NCBI RefSeq assembly: GCF_002077945.1
Contig: NZ_LVYD01000060.1
Span: forward strand, 60,475 to 124,474
DNA length: 64,000 nt
Direction of reading: 5' to 3'
DNA from: Niastella vici
GTDB taxonomy: Bacteria > Bacteroidota > Bacteroidia > Chitinophagales > Chitinophagaceae
This document shows, piece after piece, positions 44,816 through 52,574 of this stretch (position 1 is its first letter; each line of letters starts with the position of its first letter). Under the pieces are notes generated by a model, which did not search any database, was not told the origin of the DNA, and saw only the letters and a list, made by a program, of their open reading frames with translations. The position numbers and the translations under genes are program-made.

Positions 44816-47800
44816 ATGAAAGTGTTTTTTCCGATCTCTAATGAATCTGTGCCGGGAAACCAAATTGTTCACAGGTCATTGTTTTGCCTGATCATTTTTT
44901 TATCGTTCTTTTCAATAGCGGCAAAGGCACAACCTTCTATTAGTTCTTTCGCCCCTGTATCGGGGCCAATTGGCACTTCGGTAACTATTACGGGCGCCAA
45001 TTTCAGCGCGAACCCGGCCGATAATATTGTGTTCCTTGGAGCAGTAAGGGCCGCCGTTACCAGTGCAACCAGCACTTCCTTAACCATTACGGTACCTGCC
45101 GGCGCCACCTACCAACCGCTGTCGGTTACAGTTAATAAACTTACGGCCTTCGCCAGCAAACCGTTTATCGTCACTTTTCCCGATGCACAAAATATGGTGG
45201 AGGTTCGGTATCAGGTTCAAAACACTTTCGACACACCTATAGACTCAACTACCGGTTTGCATCCTAATGGCATTGCCATAGCTGATTTTGATAATGATGG
45301 TAACCCAGATGTTGCAACCGCCAATAATTACAGCATCAACGGAGAACCGGCCTCCGTTTCAGTACTCAGAAATACAGGCGCTGGCGGGGCATTATCTTTT
45401 ACCTCTCACCAGGATATAAAAACAGGCGTTTTGACCTATGCGGTTGCTGCGTTTGATTTAGATGGCGATGGTAAACCCGATCTGGTCTCATCAAGTATTG
45501 CCGATCAATCCATCTCCATACATAAAAACACCAGCACCCCAGGCGCTATTAGTTTTGCAACCAAAATAGATTATACAACGGGTAACAACCCCTATTCAAT
45601 TGCCATCGCAGATCTGGACAATGATGGCAAACCAGACCTCGCAGTTGCAGGTTATACAGCAAGTGCTATTTCTGTATTCAGGAACACTTCTTTAAACGGA
45701 AATATCACTTTTGCACCCCGCGTTGATATTTTAACAGGCGCCTCGCCCAACGCCATTATTGCAAGCGATCTGGATGGTGATGGTAAGCCCGACCTGGCTG
45801 TAACGAATGAATTTATGAATACCATTTCGCTGTACCGCAACACCAGTACTACCGGTGCTATTTCATTCGCTGCTACAACAACTTATGCAACAGGTAGTAA
45901 GCCGTTCGGTATTGCCGCAGGTGACCTGGATGGAGATAATAAACCCGACCTGGCCGTTACCAATTCCGGCACCTCTACGTACTCCGTATTCAGAAATACA
46001 GGAAATGCAGGCACTATCTCTTTTGCTGCCAAAGCAGATTTTAATACCGGCGCCACGCCCTATGGCATTTCAATTGGCGATCTTAACGGAGACGCTAAAC
46101 CTGATGTTGTAGTAGCAGCCATAAACTCTACGTTTGCACAAAACACAAGCACGGTTGGCAATATTTCCTTTGCTACGCAAATATATCTATGGCTTGGGCG
46201 AACTTCTTTCTATATAGGTATTAGCGATTTTACTGCCGATGGCAGAAATGATCTTGCCTGTGCAAATTTCACCAGCGAAAGCGTAAGCCTGCTGCGTAAC
46301 AAGAATAATGAACCCACCATTTCTGATATTTCTCCTTCCACAGCAGCCGCGGGCGCAACCGTTACCATTACAGGCTACAATTTAAGCGGCGTTACAGCAC
46401 TCAGTATTGGCGGCGTACCTGTTTCATCATTCACTATAGTTAATTCAACTACTATTTCCGCAGTGGTTGGCTCAGGCGCAACGGGACAAATAACGGCAAC
46501 CAATAAGTATGGTACTACCACAAGTAAAACTGTATTTACATTTGCAGGTCCGCCGGTTGTGCAATCATTTTCGCCAACAGTGTCGGGACAGGGCATGACG
46601 GTAGCCATTACAGGGCAGAATTTTACGAATGCCACTGCAGTAAAGTTCGGCGGCACCAATGCTACATCATATACTATAGTTTCACCAACTGTTATAACTG
46701 CAGTGGTAGGCGCCGGCGCTACGGGCAATGTTTCTGTAACTACATCGTATGGCACCGGAACTGCAGCCAACTTTACCTGGGTAACGATTCCCAAAATAAC
46801 TTCATTTACGCCTGCCGTGGCCGGTACGGATTCTATAGTAACCCTTACCGGCAGTAATTTTACTACTGTAACCGCCATTACTTTTGGGGGTATACCAGCA
46901 GCGTCATTTTCAATAATAAATACCACTACAATTAAAGCAGTTGTGGGTAGCGGGGCTACTGGTAAAATAGCTGTTACCGATCCTGTTTTCACAGCTGACA
47001 TAGATGGGTTTACCTATGCACCAGCGCCCAACATTACTTCGTTCACTCCGTTGCAGGGTATAGCAGGCGACGAGGTAACATTAACCGGGACTAATTTTAT
47101 TGGTGTAAGCAATGTGAAATTTGGAGGAATTGACGCAACCTCATTTACCGTACCTTCATCCACGACCATAAAGGCCATAGTCTCAGGCGGCGGAGCATCC
47201 GGAGACATAAGCATTGTAACAACCGGTGGCAAAACGAGCATTCCTGGTTTTACATTTATTCCACCACCAGTGATAACTGGTTTTTCCCCGGCCTCGGGTC
47301 CTGTTGGAACAACGGTCACCATTACCGGCATTAATTTTAGTGCTACACCCGCAAACAACATAGTGTACTTTGGCGCAGTGCGGGCCACTGTAACGGCAGC
47401 CACTACCACTTCTTTAACTGTTATTGTACCAGCCAGCGCCGACCATCATTCCATCACTGTTACCAGTAATAAACTTACAGCTTGTACGAATGAACCGTTT
47501 ATTGTTACTTTTCCCGATGGCCCGGCTACATTTACCACATCTTCATTTGCTACAAGAAAGACTGTTTATAGTAATGCGATCAACGACGATATTTTTGTAA
47601 TTGATGTAGATGGCGACGGCAAACCTGATATTGTTACGCCGGATTGGGCTGTGCACTCTGTAAGCATCATAAGGAATACCGGCACCTTCTCAACCATTTC
47701 ATTCGCACCACCCGTTAAATTTGACGTTTCCTGGTATACCAACAATATTACAATGGGTGATGTTGATGGCGATGGTAAACCCGACCTGGCTATTTCATCG

Positions 47801-49399
47801 GGCGATTACAGTATTAATATTTTAAAAAATTCAAGCACGCCGGGGAATATTTCTTTTACCACCGCCGCTATAGTTCCTACCAATAATTTATTTAACGCAA
47901 CCCGCATGCAACTGAAGGATATTGACGGTGACGGGCGCCCCGATCTAACGGTGCTTGCAGGCGGCAGTAATTCCGTATGGATGTATATTTACCAAAACAT
48001 TAGCGGAAACGGTACTATTTCGTTTTCAACGCCAATAATTCTTCCTGCAGCCTCTACCTACTACTCAAATCCTGAATATGCAGATCTCGATGGCGACAAA
48101 AAGCCTGAACTACTATTCACAATAAGTGGTACAACAATTAGTATTTATAAAAATAAAAGCATCCCCGGCACCATTTCTTTCGACAACCAGATGGGGGTTA
48201 ACGTTACCACTAACTATCCACAATATACAACAGCCGGTGACCTTGATGGCGATGGGAAAAGCGACCTGGTAATAACCTATGGAAATTACATCGGGTGGAA
48301 GAGAAATACAACGACCGGCGGGGTGATCTCATTTGATGCCCTTCAAATAGCTTTCCCGAGTTCAGGGCTCAACAAAGCAGTACTGGCAGATCTGGATGGT
48401 GATGGCAAACCCGATATTATTGAAAGAAGCGGAGGCCCTAATGGTGTAGACCAGGGGATCTATATTCGCAAAAACCAAAGCGTACCTGGCACCATTTCTT
48501 TTTCCGCAACTGCGGCCTATCCCGTAAAAATGCAGATAGCCGCCGGTGCTGTAGCCGTTTGTGATCTGAACGGCGATAGTAAACCTGATCTGATATCAAC
48601 CGAATACGGTCAAAAAACTATATCAGTTTTTACCAACCTGGCCGGTGCGCAACTGGTCAATGCCTGCCCCGGCGGCAACCTTTCGCTTGTAGCTGATAAA
48701 ACAGGTACTAACTACCAATGGCAACTGAATACGGGAAATGGCTTTTCAAATCTCAGCAACAATAGCACGTACAGTGCGGTAACTACCCAAACCCTGCAAA
48801 TAACCAACCTGCCGGTTAATTATAATGGCTATAATTATCGTTGCCTTGTAGATGGGAACAACAGCATCATTTCAATTTTGGAAATTGAACAAATTTTTAC
48901 GCCGGTTATCGCCGTTCAAGATAATACCATTAGCATTTCTATTGTTGATACAGCTTGTCGATACACATGGCAGTTAAAAAATGGGGCCGGCGTATGGAAC
49001 GATATTACACCTGCCGCAACCGACACTAGTTTCAAAGCCTCTGTAAGTGGCAATTACCGTATCAAAGCTACAAAAGGAACTTGTGTATCCTATTCAAATG
49101 AGCAGGTAATAAACATTCCCATTACAGCAATACTTCCTGTGCAGGCTAATGACATGGGCATTCATGTATATCCGAATCCGGTTACAACTACTTTAATTAT
49201 AGACTCACTCAAATTATTTGACCACTGGCAAAGCCTTGAGATATTTTCTACTGATGGAAAACAAACGATTAAACCGATATCCATTAAAAATCATACTAAG
49301 TTTTTATTACCCGTTAATAGCTTAAAGAATGGCCTGTATATGGCTATATTAAAACGGACAACTGGCGCTCCTGTATTGATCAGATTTATAAAACAGTAA
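44816..49399 (+). CDS. giant secreted FG-GAP/VCBS and IPT/TIG repeat protein with T9SS type A tail
   Basis: This 1527-aa product has a signal peptide (to about AKAQPS, residue 40). An IPT/TIG module (SFAPVSGPIGTSVTITGANF) is followed by many FG-GAP/VCBS repeats, each with a calcium-loop D-x-D-x-D-G-x-x-D (DFDNDGNPDV, DLDGDGKPDLA), about residues 145-500. Next come four to five IPT/TIG modules (about 505-890) and a second FG-GAP array. The C-terminus holds Ig-like sequence and a type A sorting domain (VYPNPVTTTLIIDSL ... LKNGLYMAIL). It should be a surface adhesin or sugar-binding protein of the locus. Its end is followed at once by hairpin repeat copy C. Confidence 0.92.
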   Translation: MKVFFPISNESVPGNQIVHRSLFCLIIFLSFFSIAAKAQPSISSFAPVSGPIGTSVTITGANFSANPADNIVFLGAVRAAVTSATSTSLTITVPAGATYQPLSVTVNKLTAFASKPFIVTFPDAQNMVEVRYQVQNTFDTPIDSTTGLHPNGIAIADFDNDGNPDVATANNYSINGEPASVSVLRNTGAGGALSFTSHQDIKTGVLTYAVAAFDLDGDGKPDLVSSSIADQSISIHKNTSTPGAISFATKIDYTTGNNPYSIAIADLDNDGKPDLAVAGYTASAISVFRNTSLNGNITFAPRVDILTGASPNAIIASDLDGDGKPDLAVTNEFMNTISLYRNTSTTGAISFAATTTYATGSKPFGIAAGDLDGDNKPDLAVTNSGTSTYSVFRNTGNAGTISFAAKADFNTGATPYGISIGDLNGDAKPDVVVAAINSTFAQNTSTVGNISFATQIYLWLGRTSFYIGISDFTADGRNDLACANFTSESVSLLRNKNNEPTISDISPSTAAAGATVTITGYNLSGVTALSIGGVPVSSFTIVNSTTISAVVGSGATGQITATNKYGTTTSKTVFTFAGPPVVQSFSPTVSGQGMTVAITGQNFTNATAVKFGGTNATSYTIVSPTVITAVVGAGATGNVSVTTSYGTGTAANFTWVTIPKITSFTPAVAGTDSIVTLTGSNFTTVTAITFGGIPAASFSIINTTTIKAVVGSGATGKIAVTDPVFTADIDGFTYAPAPNITSFTPLQGIAGDEVTLTGTNFIGVSNVKFGGIDATSFTVPSSTTIKAIVSGGGASGDISIVTTGGKTSIPGFTFIPPPVITGFSPASGPVGTTVTITGINFSATPANNIVYFGAVRATVTAATTTSLTVIVPASADHHSITVTSNKLTACTNEPFIVTFPDGPATFTTSSFATRKTVYSNAINDDIFVIDVDGDGKPDIVTPDWAVHSVSIIRNTGTFSTISFAPPVKFDVSWYTNNITMGDVDGDGKPDLAISSGDYSINILKNSSTPGNISFTTAAIVPTNNLFNATRMQLKDIDGDGRPDLTVLAGGSNSVWMYIYQNISGNGTISFSTPIILPAASTYYSNPEYADLDGDKKPELLFTISGTTISIYKNKSIPGTISFDNQMGVNVTTNYPQYTTAGDLDGDGKSDLVITYGNYIGWKRNTTTGGVISFDALQIAFPSSGLNKAVLADLDGDGKPDIIERSGGPNGVDQGIYIRKNQSVPGTISFSATAAYPVKMQIAAGAVAVCDLNGDSKPDLISTEYGQKTISVFTNLAGAQLVNACPGGNLSLVADKTGTNYQWQLNTGNGFSNLSNNSTYSAVTTQTLQITNLPVNYNGYNYRCLVDGNNSIISILEIEQIFTPVIAVQDNTISISIVDTACRYTWQLKNGAGVWNDITPAATDTSFKASVSGNYRIKATKGTCVSYSNEQVINIPITAILPVQANDMGIHVYPNPVTTTLIIDSLKLFDHWQSLEIFSTDGKQTIKPISIKNHTKFLLPVNSLKNGLYMAILKRTTGAPVLIRFIKQ

Positions 49400-49404
49400 T
49401 CAAA

Positions 49405-49478
49405 TTTAAAAAGCCCTTCAAATCCAACGATTTGAAGGGCTCATTTTTTTAGTCGGGGTGACTGGACGATTGTCGAAC
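49405..49478. repeat. hairpin repeat copy C, terminator of the FG-GAP gene
   Basis: Twelve nucleotides after the stop a 12-13 bp stem agcccttcaaatc/gatttgaagggct (49412-49441) is followed by a T-run, making a good plus-strand terminator. The tail agtcggggtgactggacg...gtcgaaccgg is again tRNA-3'-like on the minus strand (GGTTCGAC...CCCCGACT). Confidence 0.75.
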
Positions 49479-49689
49479 CGGTTATTTAAAATATATGCTA
49501 ACCCGTATCCTTCTCCGATATGAGAAAACCCGGATGCAGATAAAAAAACGTTGGTTACCGGTCTGAATTGGTCAAGGTGTAAATGGTACAGTCAGGTTTA
49601 GTCGTATAAATTCGAATGGGCTTGTTCACAGCTGAAACGTTCAGCCGCATCCGGAAACAAACCAACAAAAGCAATTAGGAAACTGACGT

Positions 49690-50679
49690 TCAGCACGCCA
49701 TTTGACCAATGACCAGCTTATATCCTTTGCCATGCACATTCAGGATGCTTACACGTGGATCCGCCTGCAACTTTTTCCGCAATTTCGAAACGAACATATC
49801 CAGGCTCCGGCCAACGATGACGCCTTCATCTTCCCACACTTGTTTCATCAACTGATCACGATCTATCATTTCCTGCTGGGCGTTGGCAAATACGTGCAAC
49901 AGTTTGGCTTCTTTGGCTGTGAGCAGAATGATGTCAGCACCAGCTACCAGTTGCTGACTTTCCCGGAAGAAAAGCAGGTTACCAATAGCAATACCGGTTG
50001 GTGCGGGGACTTCCTGTTTAATTGCTGACGGTGGCAGATCTGGTTGAATATTTTGCGGCCCTGGACTATCCGTTATACCGGTTGGGGTACCCAGGGCTGG
50101 CATATTGCCAGGCTTGTCGGCAGTTCTTCTTTTTCTTATATACAGGGCGCGGAATAATAGACTTGCCAGAATAGCCACCAGGCTACCTGCCAGCAGGCCG
50201 CTTGAAAACGGATCCATGCCGGCGGCTTCGGTTTCTGTAAACCTGATCCGGATATTGTAACAAGCTTTTTCCTGCCGGCGACCCAGGCAGGGTATTACAT
50301 CGTGGGCACTGTCTTTATATATCTGAAATCCGTAGATCACTTCGGCCGATGGGGCGCAATGGATCACTTCCACGAGGTAACTGGAGGGCAGGCCGTTGGC
50401 CGCTACCACCCGGCGAACAGTAGCCACCAAAGCATCGGGCACAAAGGTAAAAGGTGCCGCAAACCGGATCAGGTATTCCTTGTTCGCCCGCTCTTCCACA
50501 GGGAGAATGCGGGAGGAGGAATCGCCTGCCTGTAACAGCAATTGGTGACCGATCTGCCGGATCACCAGCTTTTCAGTCGCCTGATCTGTAGCGGGCAGGG
50601 CAGCCCGGCGACGGATGGCGGTCCAGGAAACGATGACTATAAGGGCGGTGCCCATTGCCAGCAAGACTTTCCAGCTCAT
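49690..50679 (-). CDS. membrane-anchored winged-helix regulator (ToxR-like)
   Basis: This 329-aa product has an N-terminal membrane helix (VLLAMGTALIVIVSWTAI), a periplasmic domain (about 25-150, with two Cys in VIPCLGRRQEKACYNI) and a second helix (about 158-178, LLAGSLVAILASLLFRALYI). A Pro-rich linker leads to a C-terminal OmpR/PhoB-type winged helix (LLFFRESQQLVAGADIILLTAKEAKLLHVF, then SLDMFVSKLRKKLQADPRV and LNVHGKGYKL). A regulator that binds DNA from the membrane without phosphorylation is ToxR-like. It is divergent from the YceI gene at 50851, its likely target. Confidence 0.88.
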   Translation of the reverse strand: MSWKVLLAMGTALIVIVSWTAIRRRAALPATDQATEKLVIRQIGHQLLLQAGDSSSRILPVEERANKEYLIRFAAPFTFVPDALVATVRRVVAANGLPSSYLVEVIHCAPSAEVIYGFQIYKDSAHDVIPCLGRRQEKACYNIRIRFTETEAAGMDPFSSGLLAGSLVAILASLLFRALYIRKRRTADKPGNMPALGTPTGITDSPGPQNIQPDLPPSAIKQEVPAPTGIAIGNLLFFRESQQLVAGADIILLTAKEAKLLHVFANAQQEMIDRDQLMKQVWEDEGVIVGRSLDMFVSKLRKKLQADPRVSILNVHGKGYKLVIGQMAC

Positions 50680-50850
50680 ACTTAAAATTACAGCATTCCC
50701 TGCGAGCCCCGGTAGCGCCGGACAGATTTTACATTCGTTTACAAAATTTTTACCATGCTTTTACTACTCGTGCGGACGGGCACCGTAGGTTTGTATCAAC
50801 AGCCCGGGCTTCTTTGTTTCCGCTTTCATCATCACATAAATCAACATCTT

Positions 50851-51531
50851 ATGCGGTCAATCTTATTGTTCGTATGCGCATCCGTGTGCCTCACAGGCGC
50901 CGTCGCCTGCCGGGATCGTTCAGCGGCGGCTATCGCTGCTCCTACACTTGCTATTACAGAACCGGCACCTTCCACCCCGGTGGGGAGGGTAGTGGGCTAT
51001 TCCCTTGTTATACCAGAAAGTTTTGTCAATTGGAAAGGCATGCATGTCATGGGAGGCAAGGGACATCAAGGCTATATCAAACCCCTGACGGGCACCCTGG
51101 CTTTCGATGCTAATGGCACTATTGCAGGAGGTTATTTTGAACTGGATATGAATACAATTACCATTACCGACAGGAAAGACACGAGCAGCGATAACGGACT
51201 GGTATTGCATCTGAAAGACCCAGACTTCTTTGATGTGAAGAAGTATCCCAGGGGTACATTTCAATTAATCAAAGCTATTAGAGCCTCCAGCGATTCTTCT
51301 TATTATATTACCGGGCAACTGACCTTGAAGGCCATTACGCAGGAGATCCATTTTCCGGCCACAATCATCAGGAATGGGGAGGATATTGTTGCCACAGCGT
51401 CGCTCACAATAGACCGTACGAAATGGGGGATCACTTACCAGTCAGGCAGTGTATTTGGACTTGTGAAAGACGAGTTGCTGGAAGACAGGGTACTGGTGTC
51501 ACTGGCTTTACGGTTTCACCAGCAGCAGTAG
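50851..51531 (+). CDS. YceI-family lipoprotein
   Basis: The start at 50851 (MRSILLFVCASVCLTGAVACRD) gives a lipobox with Cys20 and 226 aa; an upstream ATG at 50755 would add a non-signal leader. The YceI core is VNWKGMHVMGGKGHQGYIKPLTGTLAFDANG, GGYFELDMNTITITD, LHLKDPDFFDVKKYP and LTLKAITQEIHFPATI. It should be a lipid-binding barrel tethered to the membrane. It is divergent from the ToxR-like regulator (171 nt apart), a linkage suggesting direct control. Confidence 0.9.
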   Translation: MRSILLFVCASVCLTGAVACRDRSAAAIAAPTLAITEPAPSTPVGRVVGYSLVIPESFVNWKGMHVMGGKGHQGYIKPLTGTLAFDANGTIAGGYFELDMNTITITDRKDTSSDNGLVLHLKDPDFFDVKKYPRGTFQLIKAIRASSDSSYYITGQLTLKAITQEIHFPATIIRNGEDIVATASLTIDRTKWGITYQSGSVFGLVKDELLEDRVLVSLALRFHQQQ

Positions 51532-51642
51532 GAAGCAGGCCAGGCAGGAACACAATCTCTTATTGATGTCGTTGCCGGCTATCAGGGCAATTAGCTGGTG
51601 GCGGGATTGGGCTATCTTTTCCAACTTTAATTAAAAATTTAT

Positions 51643-51897
51643 ATGAAATATTCAGTCGTTTTAAGCATTCTCATCCTGTTCGCTTGCGGATGCAACCGCA
51701 ATGACGTGAGGACAAAACTTTTGAACGAACAAAAAATCCTAAAGGATAGCGCTAATAATATTCGCGAAAGGATAGGCGGCTACATGGAAAAAGGCGTTTG
51801 CGACAGCGCAGCGGCTAAAAAGAAGCAACTTGGAACCGTTCATGCCCGGTTAATTGATATTCAATCTTCACTTGATAGTTTTGAGAAAATGAAATAA
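51643..51897 (+). CDS. small coiled-coil lipoprotein
   Basis: The 84-aa product starts MKYSVVLSILILFACGCNRN with a lipobox (ACG-C17). The mature part is helical and charged (KLLNEQKILKDSANNIRERI, KKKQLGTVHARLIDIQSSLDSF), a short coiled coil. No family is recognised. It is on the same strand as YceI with 111 nt between. Confidence 0.65.
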   Translation: MKYSVVLSILILFACGCNRNDVRTKLLNEQKILKDSANNIRERIGGYMEKGVCDSAAAKKKQLGTVHARLIDIQSSLDSFEKMK

Positions 51898-52135
51898 TAG
51901 TTGAACGTAAGACAAGTAGCAAGAAGCTGACTGCTTCTCTGAAAAGAATGAGTGAGTGGATAAAATCAGTAAGGTTATTGGGACACTGCGTGGTTCGCAC
52001 CAGGTTTCAATCTCTACTTTCAACGTTTCTCCATGCCGTTGAAAAAGGGGGAAAAAATGAGCGTGATTCACTCATTTGCAACATTTCCCACCCCATCCTG
52101 AAACAATCTGACACTATGGTGCAACCTTAATGGCA

Positions 52136-52147
52136 TAACATTTGAAT
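52136..52147 (+). promoter_or_regulatory. shared 12-mer TAACATTTGAAT upstream of GH74 remnant
   Basis: This is the same 12-mer as at 36684-36695, 37 nt before the ATG at 52185. Its presence at two enzyme genes 15 kb apart suggests a common promoter or operator. Confidence 0.35.
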
Positions 52148-52184
52148 CCTAAACGGCTTCAACCAACGAATAAAATCCGCTCAC

Positions 52185-52449
52185 ATGAAACAATGTTATC
52201 CTAAGAAGCTTTTATTGTTCTTAATGTTGTACATAATATCAGCAAAGGCTGTTGCTCAAACCGATTCATGGAAGAATGTAAAGATAGGCGCGGGTGGTTA
52301 CGTAACCCGACTTATTTTTAACCCCGCTCAAAGTAACCTGCTCTATGCCCGTACCAATGCGCTTACCATTGGGATGCCGCATCCAACTTCTGGGTGCCGC
52401 TTACAGATTTCAAGATCCTTCTAACATGAGTTCTATCCTCATTGAATGA
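52185..52449 (+). pseudogene. frameshifted N-terminal remnant of a GH74 xyloglucanase
   Basis: An intact signal peptide (MKQCYPKKLLLFLMLYIISAKAVAQ) leads into WKNVKIGAGGYVTRLIFNPA and LLYARTN, the start of a GH74 propeller. Compared with the intact copy at 52575 (RTDVGGAYRWD), seven bases are missing after codon AAT, shifting the frame. In the other frame the homology resumes (AYHWDAASNFWVPLTDFKI) and stops at 52449. The remaining ~800 residues are gone. The catalytic Asp is also changed to Asn. Confidence 0.88.
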
Positions 52450-52470
52450 TTGATAACACAATTGATAATT

Positions 52471-52514
52471 TTATTCTCTGCAGGGTCTTCTGTAGAAGAC
52501 CCTGCAGAGAATAA
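52471..52514. promoter_or_regulatory. 20-bp perfect hairpin upstream of GH74
   Basis: A perfect inverted repeat, arms ttattctctgcagggtcttc and its complement, encloses a 4-nt loop (tgta). It lies 60 nt before the GH74 ATG and after the pseudogene. No T-tract follows in either direction, so it is not a classical terminator. It may protect the mRNA 5' end or bind a protein. Confidence 0.7.
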
Positions 52515-52574
52515 AAAAAATCAGAAGGTTTATGAATCAATTATAAACAACTTTTCCTATTAAAAACCACATTT

